A stretch of DNA of 64,000 bases from Selenomonas sp. oral taxon 892 str. F0426 (GCF_000468035.1 NZ_KI260539.1:84718-148717); one strand, 5' to 3'; counted from the stretch's first letter, positions 1 to 8,767 are shown. Notes: generated from the letters alone by a model not told the origin. Program-made: numbers and translations.

Positions 1-32
1 GGTCGCGAGTTCGAGCCTCGTTTTCCGCTCCA
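1..32 (+). tRNA. tRNA-Gly, 3' part only (cut by window edge)
   Basis: The first 32 bases are the variable loop, T arm, acceptor 3' strand and encoded CCA of a tRNA. The T loop is TTCGAGC, the acceptor 3' strand is TTTCCGC, and the discriminator base is T. A U discriminator and this acceptor are typical of tRNA-Gly, and the segment closely resembles the 3' end of bacterial tRNA-Gly(GCC). The anticodon lies outside the window, so the identity is inferred. It stands 6 bases before tRNA-Cys, a common bacterial tandem. Confidence 0.8.
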
Positions 33-38
33 TCTTTC

Positions 39-112
39 GGCGACATAGCCAAGTGGTAAGGCCGAGGTCTGCAAAACCTTTATCCCCAGTTCGATTCTGG
101 GTGTCGCCTCCA
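39..112 (+). tRNA. tRNA-Cys (anticodon GCA)
   Basis: This is a 74-base cloverleaf with an encoded CCA at 110-112. The acceptor strands GGCGACA and TGTCGCC pair perfectly. The anticodon loop CTGCAAA carries GCA, which reads UGC and UGU. The discriminator base is T, as expected for tRNA-Cys. It follows tRNA-Gly by 6 bases and is probably part of the same transcript, which ends at the hairpin at 124-153. Confidence 0.97.
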
Positions 113-123
113 ATATGAAATGC

Positions 124-153
124 AGTCTGGAAGGATTTCTTCCAGACTTTTTT
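124..153 (+). terminator. Rho-independent terminator after the tRNA pair
   Basis: A perfect 10-bp stem (AGTCTGGAAG at 124-133 with CTTCCAGACT at 139-148) has a 5-base loop and runs into a T tract at 148-153. It would end the tRNA transcript upstream of miaB. Confidence 0.9.
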
Positions 154-187
154 ACTATCTATGTATATGGTAAATGAAAGGGAACGA

Positions 188-1501
188 ATGCGGGGACGTT
201 ACAAGATACTTGTCTACGGATGCCAGATGAACATTGCCGATGCTGAGCGCATGGAGGGACAGCTGCAGGCGGCGGGCTATGCGCGGACGGAGGAGACGGC
301 AGATGCCGACATCATTCTCATCAATACGTGCTGCGTGCGTGAGACGGCAGAGGATAAGGCCTACGGGAAGATCGGCGAAATCAAAAAGATCAAGGAGCAG
401 AATCCCAGACTTATCTTCGGTATCGCGGGATGTATGGCGCAGAAGGAGGGCGACAACCTCATGCGCCGTGCGCCGCACATCGACTTCGTCCTCGGCACGG
501 GCAAGGTGCAGGAGCTCGCACGCATCGTTGCGGAGATCGAGGCAGAGCGTGCGCCTGTGGTGGATGTGACGCTTGCAGACAAGTCGATCGCGGAGCATCT
601 GCCCGTTGCACGCGGTGGGAAATTCTCGGCATGGGTGCCCATCATGTACGGCTGCAACAACTACTGCACCTACTGTATTGTACCCTATGTGCGCGGACGC
701 GAGCGCAGCCGCGCGCCCGAGGAGGTCGTGGCGGAGGTGCGCCGTGCCGTTGCGGAGGGGTACACCGAGGTGACCCTACTCGGGCAAAATGTGAACTCCT
801 ACGGCAGGGATCACAAGGTGGCAGATTTTGCCGACCTCCTGCGTATGGTGGACGAGGTCGAGGGGATCCGCCGCGTGCGCTTTATGACCTCGCATCCGAA
901 GGACATCAGCGACAAGCTCATCGATACGATCAAAAATGGTGAACACATCTGCGAACACATCCATCTGCCTGTGCAGTACGGAAGTAACCGCATTCTCAAG
1001 GCGATGAACCGCGTCTACACGGTGGAGAAGTACCGCGAGCGTGCACAGCGCGTGCGTGAAGCACTGCCGAACGCGAGTCTGACGACCGATCTCATCGTCG
1101 GGTTTCCGGGGGAAACGGACGAGGACTTTGCGGAGATGCTCGCCTTTCTGCGTGAGATGCGCTACGACTCGGCATATACCTTCATCTACTCGAAGAGGTC
1201 GGGTACGCCTGCCGCAACTATGGCGGATCAGGTGGCGGACGAGATCAAGCATGCGCGGCTCAATGCACTCATGGAGGAGCAGAATACGATCAGCCGCGAG
1301 ATCAACGAGGCGCTGACGGGCACGGAAGTCGAAGTTATGGTCGAGGGCGCGAGCAAGAACGACCCGACTGTTTGGAGCGGACGTACACGCACGAACAAGA
1401 TCGTCCTTTTCCCGCATGGGACAGAGCAGGAGGGGGATTTCATCCAGGTGCGCATCATGCAGCCCCAGACATGGGTGCTGAAGGGCGAGATCGTTCATTG
1501 A
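188..1501 (+). CDS. miaB: MiaB, tRNA-2-methylthio-N6-isopentenyladenosine synthase
   Basis: MiaB is a radical-SAM methylthiotransferase that adds the 2-methylthio group to i6A37 of tRNAs reading UNN codons. The 437-residue product has the family order. An N-terminal UPF0004 domain carries three cluster Cys in the contexts YGCQMN, NTCCV and AGCMAQ. The radical-SAM motif is GCNNYCTYC (Cys156, Cys160, Cys163), and a C-terminal TRAM domain follows. In-frame ATGs exist at 161 and 167, but only the ATG at 188 has a Shine-Dalgarno (AAAGGGA, about 6 bases upstream), so 188 was chosen. It follows a tRNA pair and terminator and is separated from mutS by a long non-coding gap. miaB-mutS-mutL order is common in Firmicutes. 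Confidence 0.96.
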   Translation: MRGRYKILVYGCQMNIADAERMEGQLQAAGYARTEETADADIILINTCCVRETAEDKAYGKIGEIKKIKEQNPRLIFGIAGCMAQKEGDNLMRRAPHIDFVLGTGKVQELARIVAEIEAERAPVVDVTLADKSIAEHLPVARGGKFSAWVPIMYGCNNYCTYCIVPYVRGRERSRAPEEVVAEVRRAVAEGYTEVTLLGQNVNSYGRDHKVADFADLLRMVDEVEGIRRVRFMTSHPKDISDKLIDTIKNGEHICEHIHLPVQYGSNRILKAMNRVYTVEKYRERAQRVREALPNASLTTDLIVGFPGETDEDFAEMLAFLREMRYDSAYTFIYSKRSGTPAATMADQVADEIKHARLNALMEEQNTISREINEALTGTEVEVMVEGASKNDPTVWSGRTRTNKIVLFPHGTEQEGDFIQVRIMQPQTWVLKGEIVH

Positions 1502-1922
1502 TTACGATGTGAGCCCTACGCGAACACCTCGTTACGCAAGTGATCGCACGCTTATTCGCCTAAATACCTGCGAATTCCAAACGCGCTTCGCTTGAACGAA
1601 TAAAATTCGCAGGGGGCGAAACGCGAGAGCGGTCAACGTCAACCAATCACACATCGCTAACGCTCGTGTTCTTGGGACGTTTTCCCATACGACCTGTTTC
1701 CCAATCAGCTACGCCCTATGGGCTTGCTTCTTGGACAGGTCAGTATTTTCTCACTTGCTTCACTAGGGTTCGCTCAGGGCTTCACATCATGTACACACCG
1801 CACACTCAGAAAGCCTCCCCTGCCAGAGCGGGGGAGGTGGCACGCGTCAGCGTGACAGTGGGGGCGCTTTGAACAATGCACTGCTATCTTTTGTTTTTAT
1901 CACATGATTTAGGAGGTTCGTT
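1502..1922 (+). other. Non-coding miaB-mutS gap with several inverted repeats
   Basis: This is a 421-bp stretch without a convincing gene. Three separate foldable units are visible. At 1555-1620, TTCGCC and CCTGCGAATT pair with AATTCGCAGG and GGCGAA around a 27-base loop. At 1691-1741, GACCTGT, CCAA and GCCC pair with GGGC, TTGG and ACAGGTC. At 1814-1837, CCTCCCC pairs with GGGGAGG. An open frame of 68 codons at 1666-1872 runs through the last two units but has no Shine-Dalgarno and low-complexity content, so it is not called. The mutS Shine-Dalgarno (TTAGGAGG) lies at the right end. The region may hold an interspersed repeat or a structured RNA; its function is unknown. Confidence 0.6.
1812..1868 (+). 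repeat. REP-like GC-rich palindromic element
   Basis: The unit contains the dyad CCTCCCC (1814-1820) and GGGGAGG (1831-1837), then GGTGGCACGCGTCAGCGTGA, then a G-rich tail. From general knowledge of Firmicute genomes it resembles short interspersed elements built as CTCCCC...GGGGAGGTG followed by a GTCAGC-type dyad. Only one copy is seen in this window, so the repeat status is an inference. Confidence 0.45.
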
Positions 1923-4535
1923 ATGGACGCGCAGAATGTCACGCCGATGATGCAGCAATACCTTTCCGCGAAGCAGGCGCATCCGAACGAACTGCTCTTC
2001 TTTCGTCTCGGCGACTTCTATGAGATGTTCTTTGACGATGCAAAGGTGGCGGCAAAGGAGCTCGGACTGACGCTCACGAGCCGCAGCGGAGATTTAGACA
2101 AAAGTCCCATGTGCGGCGTACCCTATCATGCGGCGGACAGCTATATCGCACGTCTTGTCGCAAAGGGGTTCAAGGTTGCAATCGCCGAGCAGATCGGCGA
2201 TCCGAAAGCAAAGGGGTTGACGCATCGCGAGGTGGTCAAGGTCGTCACGCCCGGCACGACACTCTCGGATGAGGTGCTGCGCGACGCGGCGAACATCTAC
2301 ATAGCACTCCTGCATGAGAGCGACGATGGGAAGTTTGTCCTTGCGGGGGCGGATATCTCGACGGGCGAGACCTTCTACGCGTGCTATGAAGGCGAGACGG
2401 CGGCGCAGCAGATTCTCGACGAACTCTATCGCCGCATGACGGCAGAACTCCTTATGACGGAGCGCTTTTCGCTGGCGGACGGCGTGCGTGAATTCACCGC
2501 GCAGCGCCTGCCGCAGTGCGCCATCGGGACGGTCTCGGCACAGGCAGATGATGATCTGCTTGCGCAGCATTTTTCTGCGGCAGAGATTCCGACGGATGTA
2601 GGCGCACGGATGGCCGTTGCGACACTCATGCGCTACCTGCATGATACGGTGATGGCCGACCTCTCGCAACTGAACCGCCTCTCCTTTCTCGATGCGGCAG
2701 ATACGATGCAGCTCGACACCTACACGCTCCGCAACCTCGAGATTACGCGCAGCCTGCGCGACGGCGGCAAGAGGAATACGCTCTTCGATGTGCTCGACTT
2801 TACACGCACGCCGATGGGCACACGTCTGTTGAAATCGTGGCTCGAGCATCCTCTTCTTGTGCCGCACCGCATCGATGCGCGTCTCGACGCCGTGGCGGAG
2901 CTTGTGGAGCAGGGATCTCTGCGCGGAACACTGCGCGAACATCTGCGCTCGGTCTATGACTTCGAGCGCCTTTTGACGCGCATTGAGACACAGACAGCGA
3001 ACGCGCGCGACCTCGTCGCTCTGCGCGTCTCACTTGCTGCACTTCCTGCCGTGCGCGACAGTCTCAGCACGGCAAAGAGCAGCCTTCTGATGCGTGCGTA
3101 TGCATCCATTCAGACGTTTGACGAACTCCGCGACACGCTCGAACGTGCGATTGTGGACGAGCCGGGGCTGTCCGTGCGTGAGGGCGGTATCATCCGCGCG
3201 GGCTACGATGCAGCACTCGATGAACTGCACGCCTTTTCCCATGACAGCAAGACACTCCTGCAGGAGATGGAGGAACGCGAGCGCACACGCACGGGCATCA
3301 AGACGCTCAAGATCGGCTATAACAAGGTGTTCGGCTACTACATCGAGGTGCGCCATAGCGGACGGGATCAGGTTCCTGACAATTATATCCGCAAGCAGAC
3401 GCTCGCGAATACGGAGCGCTTCATCACGGAGGAGCTGAAGGACTTCGAGGCGAAGATTCTCGGAGCGCAGGAGAAGATCACTGCGCTCGAGTATCACATT
3501 TTCACGCAGCTGCGCGAACAGGTCAAGGCGCAGCTTGTCCCCATCCAGAATGTCGCGCGTGCAATCGCGCGTGTCGATGTCCTGCAGAGCCTCGCCGAGG
3601 CTGCGGCAAGCTATCGCTACGTGCGTCCGAAGGTGACGGCGGGCGGCGCAATCCTCATACGGGACGGCCGTCACCCCCTCGTGGAGCGGCTGCTGCAGCG
3701 CGAGGTGTTCGTCCCGAACGATACCGACCTGAGTCATGGCGGCACGGAGACGATGCTGATCACGGGGCCGAATATGGCGGGCAAGTCCACCTATATGCGT
3801 CAGGTTGCACTCCTCACGCTCATGGCGCAGGTTGGCAGCTTTGTCCCCGCACGCACAGCTGAGATCGCACCCGTTGACCGCATCTTCACGCGTATCGGCG
3901 CGAGCGACGACCTCGTGAGCGGACAGAGCACATTCATGGTGGAGATGAATGAGGTCGCGCAGATCCTGCGTGAGGCGACGCGTGACAGTCTCGTCATTCT
4001 CGATGAGATCGGGCGCGGCACGAGTACGTTTGACGGCATGAGCATTGCGCGCGCGGTTGTGGAGCATATCGACAAACGCATTCATGCCAAGACACTCTTT
4101 GCGACGCATTACCACGAACTGACGGACATGGAGAACGAGCGCATCCGCAACTACTGTATTGCCGTGCGAGAGAAGGGGAAGAACGTCGCATTCCTGCGGC
4201 GCATCGTCGCGGGAGCGGCCGACAAGTCTTACGGTATCCACGTCGCGCGTCTCGCGGGACTCCCGCCGAAAGTGACGGAGCGTGCGGAGGAGATCCTGCA
4301 CACGCTCGAGCAAACAGCAGCGGCCGCACCGGACGGTTCCGCGCTCCCGTCACAGGAGGACGCCGCCTCGTCTGTGCGGACGGCAGCGGCGACCGACGGC
4401 ATGGCGTCCCTCTTTGCGGACGGCACACTCGAGGAACTTCGGACATTGGACATCATGACCATGACGCCGCTTGAGGCGATGAATACACTCTATCGCCTGC
4501 AGGAGCAGGCACGGAAGGAGGCAGGGGAAGCATGA
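1923..4535 (+). CDS. mutS: MutS, DNA mismatch recognition ATPase
   Basis: MutS binds base mismatches and small loops and recruits MutL to start mismatch repair. The 870-residue product is full length. The N-terminal mismatch-binding domain starts with the typical MMQQYL segment and carries the FYEMF motif that contacts the mismatch (Phe-X-Glu). A connector, core and clamp follow. The ABC-type ATPase has Walker A GPNMAGKST at 615-623, and the DEIGRGTSTFDG Walker B/signature region and the THYHEL segment are present. A Shine-Dalgarno AGGAGG precedes the ATG. The stop codon overlaps the mutL start as ATGA, so the two are translationally coupled. Confidence 0.98.
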   Translation: MDAQNVTPMMQQYLSAKQAHPNELLFFRLGDFYEMFFDDAKVAAKELGLTLTSRSGDLDKSPMCGVPYHAADSYIARLVAKGFKVAIAEQIGDPKAKGLTHREVVKVVTPGTTLSDEVLRDAANIYIALLHESDDGKFVLAGADISTGETFYACYEGETAAQQILDELYRRMTAELLMTERFSLADGVREFTAQRLPQCAIGTVSAQADDDLLAQHFSAAEIPTDVGARMAVATLMRYLHDTVMADLSQLNRLSFLDAADTMQLDTYTLRNLEITRSLRDGGKRNTLFDVLDFTRTPMGTRLLKSWLEHPLLVPHRIDARLDAVAELVEQGSLRGTLREHLRSVYDFERLLTRIETQTANARDLVALRVSLAALPAVRDSLSTAKSSLLMRAYASIQTFDELRDTLERAIVDEPGLSVREGGIIRAGYDAALDELHAFSHDSKTLLQEMEERERTRTGIKTLKIGYNKVFGYYIEVRHSGRDQVPDNYIRKQTLANTERFITEELKDFEAKILGAQEKITALEYHIFTQLREQVKAQLVPIQNVARAIARVDVLQSLAEAAASYRYVRPKVTAGGAILIRDGRHPLVERLLQREVFVPNDTDLSHGGTETMLITGPNMAGKSTYMRQVALLTLMAQVGSFVPARTAEIAPVDRIFTRIGASDDLVSGQSTFMVEMNEVAQILREATRDSLVILDEIGRGTSTFDGMSIARAVVEHIDKRIHAKTLFATHYHELTDMENERIRNYCIAVREKGKNVAFLRRIVAGAADKSYGIHVARLAGLPPKVTERAEEILHTLEQTAAAAPDGSALPSQEDAASSVRTAAATDGMASLFADGTLEELRTLDIMTMTPLEAMNTLYRLQEQARKEAGEA

Positions 4536-6430
4536 CGCAGATTCACGTACTGGACGATACCACTATAAATAAAATTGCGGCAGGCGAGGTCGTGGAGCGC
4601 CCCGCCTCCGTCGTGAAGGAGCTGGTCGAAAACGCAATGGATGCGGGCGCGACGGCGATTGAGATCGAAATCATGGGCGGTGGTGTCAGCTTCATCCGCG
4701 TGACGGACAACGGGCGCGGCATGACGCGTGAGGATGCCCAGACCGCGATCCTGCGCCATGCGACCAGCAAGATCAGCTCCGTCTCGGATCTCCAGACCGT
4801 CGCAACGCTTGGCTTTCGCGGCGAGGCACTGCCGACGATTGCGTCTGTCTCGCGGTTCTCCCTTCTGACGCGGCGGGCATCGGATGACCTCGGCACGCGC
4901 GTCGATATCCTCGGCGGCAAAACGCCCGAGATCGAGGACGCGGGCTGCGAGATCGGGACGAGTGTGCGCGTCGAGGAACTTTTTTTCAACACGCCCGCAC
5001 GCAAGAAATTTCTCAAGACGAATACGACCGAAGCGGGCAAGATCAGCGACTATGTGATTCGGCTCGCGCTTTCGCGTCCCGATATCGCATTCCGCTTCAT
5101 CAACAACAACCGTCTCACCATCATGACGGCGGGCGATGACAGCCTGCGCCGCGCCATCGAGAGCATCTACGGCGGCGATACGGCGGGGGCGCTGATTCCC
5201 CTTGACTTCCACGATGAGGAGGCGGAGATCCGCATCACGGGCTACATCTCAAAACCGTCCGTGATACGCAGCAGCCGCGCGTGGCAGACGTACATCGTCA
5301 ACGGGCGCACCATACAGAACCGTGCGATTGCAAAAGCGATTGACAATGTCTACCGTGCACTCGTGCCGAAGATGGGCTTTCCGCTTGCTGTCCTGCGCAT
5401 TGAGGTGCCGCAGAGGACCATCGATGTGAACGTGCACCCGCAGAAAACAGAGATGAAATTCGAGGACGAGGGGCGCATCTTCAAGGCGGTCTACAAGTCT
5501 GTGCTCGACGCGATTCGCGGCGCGGCGGGGGATGGGACGGCGATCGCGGCATCGGTCGAAAAGCCGAAATTCCACTACGAAGCCGTACCGCTGAACGTCG
5601 GCGCACCTGCAAGTGGTGCTCCATACGCATCGCACACCGCCGCACCTGTCACTGCGCGTGCAAACAGCTACGCGATGCCGCCCGTGCGCCCGCAGACCGT
5701 GCACGAGGCAGTGCAGTGGCGCGGACAGAGCGTTGACCTGCGCGCGGCACAGGATTCTGTCACTGCCGCACGCACCGGAGAGCGTGCAATGTTTTCTGCG
5801 AAGACCGCAGCAGCGCCGCCTCCGCATGCAGAGCAGGGAGCGGAGATGGAGGCACGCCTCCTTCCCATCGGTCAGGTCGATCTCACCTACATCATTGCCC
5901 AGAGTGCGCAGAGTCTCTACATCGTCGATCAGCATGCGGCACACGAGCGCATCCTGTTCGACCGCTTCTCCGCACAGGCGGACGGCATTCCGTCCCAGCA
6001 GATGCTTGTTCACGCCATTCTCAGTTTTGATGCGCGTGAGGCGCAGTACATCGATGAGAATGCGGAGCTGTTCGACCGCCTCGGCTTCCATCTCGAGCCT
6101 GCAGGGGAGCGCGAGTATCGTCTGACGGAAGCACCTGCGGATATTCCGCTCGATGAGGCGGAGGATACGATCCGTGAGATCCTCATGTCCCTCGGTGATC
6201 TGCATGCCGCAACTCCTGTGAACCTGCGTCAGGCAGGAATTGCCACGATGGCGTGCCGCGCTGCGATCAAGGCGGGCGAGGAGCTCAGCGTACGGCAGAT
6301 GGAGATTCTGCTCGACGAACTCCGTGCGACGCCGTTCCCGTTTACCTGCCCGCACGGACGCCCAACGATTCTCCGATTCGATACGCATGACCTCGCGAAG
6401 ATGTTCAAGCGTACGGGGTTCAATCTCTGA
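4532..6430 (+). CDS. mutL: MutL, mismatch repair endonuclease
   Basis: MutL couples mismatch recognition by MutS to strand incision. The 632-residue product begins with a GHKL ATPase domain (motifs KELVENAMDAGA, DNGRGM, GFRGEAL). A low-conservation linker rich in Ala and Pro lies around residues 350-440, and a C-terminal dimerisation domain follows. The endonuclease motif of MutL proteins lacking MutH is present at 466 onward as DQHAAHERILFD; its last position is Asp where the consensus is Glu. The CPHGRP motif near the C terminus is also intact. It overlaps mutS upstream (ATGA) and touches the methyltransferase gene downstream (TGATG). Confidence 0.97.
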   Translation: MTQIHVLDDTTINKIAAGEVVERPASVVKELVENAMDAGATAIEIEIMGGGVSFIRVTDNGRGMTREDAQTAILRHATSKISSVSDLQTVATLGFRGEALPTIASVSRFSLLTRRASDDLGTRVDILGGKTPEIEDAGCEIGTSVRVEELFFNTPARKKFLKTNTTEAGKISDYVIRLALSRPDIAFRFINNNRLTIMTAGDDSLRRAIESIYGGDTAGALIPLDFHDEEAEIRITGYISKPSVIRSSRAWQTYIVNGRTIQNRAIAKAIDNVYRALVPKMGFPLAVLRIEVPQRTIDVNVHPQKTEMKFEDEGRIFKAVYKSVLDAIRGAAGDGTAIAASVEKPKFHYEAVPLNVGAPASGAPYASHTAAPVTARANSYAMPPVRPQTVHEAVQWRGQSVDLRAAQDSVTAARTGERAMFSAKTAAAPPPHAEQGAEMEARLLPIGQVDLTYIIAQSAQSLYIVDQHAAHERILFDRFSAQADGIPSQQMLVHAILSFDAREAQYIDENAELFDRLGFHLEPAGEREYRLTEAPADIPLDEAEDTIREILMSLGDLHAATPVNLRQAGIATMACRAAIKAGEELSVRQMEILLDELRATPFPFTCPHGRPTILRFDTHDLAKMFKRTGFNL

Positions 6431-7230
6431 TGGCGGGCAGTATCCGTGCGATTGTGACGACCGTGCGGCGCGGACAGCGGTATACGGAGGTGAATCGCGC
6501 CCTTGCGGCGCATACGGCAAAGGCGCTCGGTATCCCGAACGTCCCGCGCGGGAACGATTCCCTTGAGGAACTGCGCGCGGCATACAATGCCGATGCTGTG
6601 CTTGTCGCACGGCGCGGACTGCTCACCCTCGTTACGGCGGAGGGGGAGCTTTTCTTTCATCCGGGCATGGCACATCTGCGCATCAAGAATCTTCTGCTCG
6701 GGCATGGCGACCACCTTGTCACCGCGCTTGGACTCACTGCGGGCATGCACGTTCTCGACTGCACACTCGGTACGGGTGCAGACGCGATTGTCGAGAGCTT
6801 TGCCGTGGGCGAAGCGGGAACCGTCACGGCGCTCGAGTCGAATCCCCTCATCGCAGCGGTCATCGCGGATGGACTCGCGCACGCCACGGGCGACAACTAC
6901 GAGATGCACGCGGCAATGCGCCGTGTTATCGTACACAATACGGACGCGCTCGCTTTTCTGCAGGCAGCGGCAGACGACAGCTATGATGTCGTCTACTTTG
7001 ATCCGATGTTTCGCCGTCCCCTGCACGAGAGCGCAGGGATGAACGCCCTGCGCAGCATCGCGGATATGCGTGCGCTCACGGAGGAGACCATCGTTGAGGC
7101 ACGGCGTGTTGCACGCCGCCGTGTCGTCATGAAGGAACGCCGCGAGAGCGCAGAGTTTGAGCGCCTTGGATTTACACGGTTTATGGGAGGGAAGTACAGT
7201 CGTATTGCCTACGCTGTCATGGATTGTTGA
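6430..7230 (+). CDS. Class I SAM-dependent methyltransferase, RsmJ-like (DUF548 type)
   Basis: The 266-residue protein is predicted to be a cytoplasmic methyltransferase. The SAM-binding motif I is seen as VLDCTLGTGADA (about residues 112-123), an acidic motif II as ALES, and a catalytic-type motif as YFDPMF (about 190). The DPMF motif is characteristic of the RsmJ/DUF548 family, whose E. coli member methylates G1516 of 16S rRNA. The N-terminal ~70 residues differ from E. coli RsmJ, so the substrate is not certain. The start ATG shares a base with the mutL stop (TGATG), which makes it the last gene of a mutS-mutL operon. It has no homology to repair proteins. Confidence 0.8.
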   Translation: MAGSIRAIVTTVRRGQRYTEVNRALAAHTAKALGIPNVPRGNDSLEELRAAYNADAVLVARRGLLTLVTAEGELFFHPGMAHLRIKNLLLGHGDHLVTALGLTAGMHVLDCTLGTGADAIVESFAVGEAGTVTALESNPLIAAVIADGLAHATGDNYEMHAAMRRVIVHNTDALAFLQAAADDSYDVVYFDPMFRRPLHESAGMNALRSIADMRALTEETIVEARRVARRRVVMKERRESAEFERLGFTRFMGGKYSRIAYAVMDC

Positions 7231-7252
7231 CAGCAGTAAGTGTGATAACTTT

Positions 7253-7268
7253 TATTTATATATAAATA
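7253..7268. promoter_or_regulatory. 16-bp perfect palindrome upstream of dcuB promoter
   Basis: TATTTATATATAAATA is its own reverse complement. It lies 2 bases upstream of the proposed -35 element of dcuB, a position suited to an activator or dimeric repressor. It is entirely A/T, so a chance palindrome is possible. Confidence 0.35.
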
Positions 7269-7270
7269 GC

Positions 7271-7300
7271 TTTACTGATAATTACATCATGCTGTATAAT
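7271..7300 (+). promoter_or_regulatory. Candidate sigma-A-type promoter for dcuB
   Basis: TTTACT (7271-7276) and a perfect TATAAT (7295-7300) are separated by 18 bases in the AT-rich gap before dcuB. The start codon lies 64 bases downstream of the -10. Confidence 0.55.
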
Positions 7301-7363
7301 CATGTCCGTATTGTTTTCTGTATGCAGAGTGGGGGCTCTGTAATAGAATGGGGGAGTTATACT

Positions 7364-8707
7364 ATGGAAATGCTTTTGGGCTTTATTGTCCTCCTCGCCT
7401 GTCTGATCGTCGGGGTGCGGCATGGCGGACTGGGACTCGCTGTGATCAGTGGGATCGGCCTTGTGATCTACACGTTCGTCTTCGGTTATCAGCCGGGGAA
7501 ACCGCCGATTGACGTTATGCTCATCATCCTTGCGGTGGTCACCTGTGCGGGCTTCCTGCAGACCTCGGGCGGACTCACAGTCATGCTCAAGTATGCGGAG
7601 AAATTCCTCCGCAATAATCCAAAGCATGTCACGATCCTCGCACCGCTCACGACGTGGTTCCTCACCGTGCTCTGCGGGACAGGACACGTTGTCTATACGA
7701 TGTTCCCGATCATCTACGATATTGCGATCAAACAGGGCATTCGCCCTGAGCGTCCAATGGCAGTCTCATCCGTTGCTTCGCAGATGGGCATCTGCGCCTC
7801 GCCGGTCTCGGTCGCAGTCGTTTCGATGGTCGCGTTCCTCTCGGTCTCGGGGCATGAGTTCTCCGTGTTCCAGGTGCTCTCTGTCTCCATCCCTGCAACA
7901 GGGCTGGGCGTGTTCTTCGCGGCTCTTTGGAGCTACCGCCGCGGCAAGGACCTCGAGCAGGATGAGCGTTTCCAGGAGTTCATCCGTGATCCTGAGAACA
8001 AACAGTATGTCTATGGCGACTCTGAGAGCCTCCTCAACAAGGAACTGCCGAAAGAATACTATCGTGCGATGTATATTTTCTTCCTCGGCATCATTGCTAT
8101 CGCGGTACTCGGCAACTTCCCCGAACTGCTGCCGAAGTTCCCGCCGAAACCGGATGCTGCGCCGAAGGCAATCTCAATGGTCATTGTGATCCAGATGGTG
8201 ATGCTGCTCGTCGGCGCGACGATTCTCCTCACCTGCAAGGTCAAGGCGAAGGATGTCGGCAACTCACAGGTATTCCGCTCGGGCGTAGTCGCGCTCGTCT
8301 CCGTGTACGGCGTAGCGTGGATGGCGGACACGTATTTCATGAATCACATGGGCTTCCTCAAGGAGTTCCTCGGATCTGCTGTGCAGAACTATCCGTGGGC
8401 GTATGCGGTGCTCGCGTTCTTTACATCGAAGCTTGTGAACTCACAGGGCGCGGCGATTGCGATTGTCGTGCCGATGGCGCTGAACGTGGGCATGGATCCA
8501 ATCCTCGTCCTCTCGTTCATCTCCGCGTGTTACGGCTACTTCTTCCTGCCGACGTATCCGTCCGATCTCGCGTGCATTGGGTTCGACCGCTCGGGCACGA
8601 CGCGCATCGGCAAGTATATCCTGAATCACTCATTCATGATCCCAGGCCTGATCGGTGTCATCTCGGGCTGCTGTGTCGGCTACGTCATCGCACATCTGAT
8701 GTTCTAA
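7364..8707 (+). CDS. dcuB: DcuB-type anaerobic C4-dicarboxylate antiporter
   Basis: This is a DcuA/DcuB family inner-membrane carrier that exchanges fumarate, malate or aspartate for succinate during fumarate respiration. The 447-residue product matches the family length (446 in E. coli) and consists of about a dozen hydrophobic segments. The stretches QPGKPPIDVMLII, CGTGHVVYT and IRPERPMAVSS are nearly the same as in E. coli DcuB. An open frame extends upstream to 7157, but it overlaps the methyltransferase gene. The ATG at 7364 has GGGGGAG 7 bases upstream and gives the family N terminus. A strong shared terminator follows, and a LysR regulator converges on it. Succinate-producing fumarate reduction is typical of Selenomonas-like anaerobes. 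Confidence 0.94.
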   Translation: MEMLLGFIVLLACLIVGVRHGGLGLAVISGIGLVIYTFVFGYQPGKPPIDVMLIILAVVTCAGFLQTSGGLTVMLKYAEKFLRNNPKHVTILAPLTTWFLTVLCGTGHVVYTMFPIIYDIAIKQGIRPERPMAVSSVASQMGICASPVSVAVVSMVAFLSVSGHEFSVFQVLSVSIPATGLGVFFAALWSYRRGKDLEQDERFQEFIRDPENKQYVYGDSESLLNKELPKEYYRAMYIFFLGIIAIAVLGNFPELLPKFPPKPDAAPKAISMVIVIQMVMLLVGATILLTCKVKAKDVGNSQVFRSGVVALVSVYGVAWMADTYFMNHMGFLKEFLGSAVQNYPWAYAVLAFFTSKLVNSQGAAIAIVVPMALNVGMDPILVLSFISACYGYFFLPTYPSDLACIGFDRSGTTRIGKYILNHSFMIPGLIGVISGCCVGYVIAHLMF

Positions 8708-8723
8708 AAAAGAAGAATTTCAT

Positions 8724-8760
8724 AAAAATGGGTCCTGCACATTCTGCAGGACCCATTTTT
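8724..8760. terminator. Bidirectional terminator between dcuB and lysR gene
   Basis: A perfect 16-bp stem, AAAAATGGGTCCTGCA with TGCAGGACCCATTTTT, surrounds a 5-base loop. The A and T ends make it work on either strand. It sits between two convergent genes. Confidence 0.95.
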
Positions 8761-8767
8761 GCGGCCG

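Noticed and set aside
1666-1872. Open frame of 68 codons in the miaB-mutS gap
   Set aside because: It has no Shine-Dalgarno, crosses two hairpins and the REP-like unit, and its translation has no recognisable protein character.
3030-4313. Long - strand open frame (427 codons) opposite mutS
   Set aside because: It is a shadow of the GC-rich mutS gene with no Shine-Dalgarno and no domain, and the + strand frame is a complete MutS.
5249-6610. Long - strand open frame (453 codons) opposite mutL
   Set aside because: It spans parts of two genuine genes, is rich in Arg, His and Cys as typical of antisense shadows, and has no domain.
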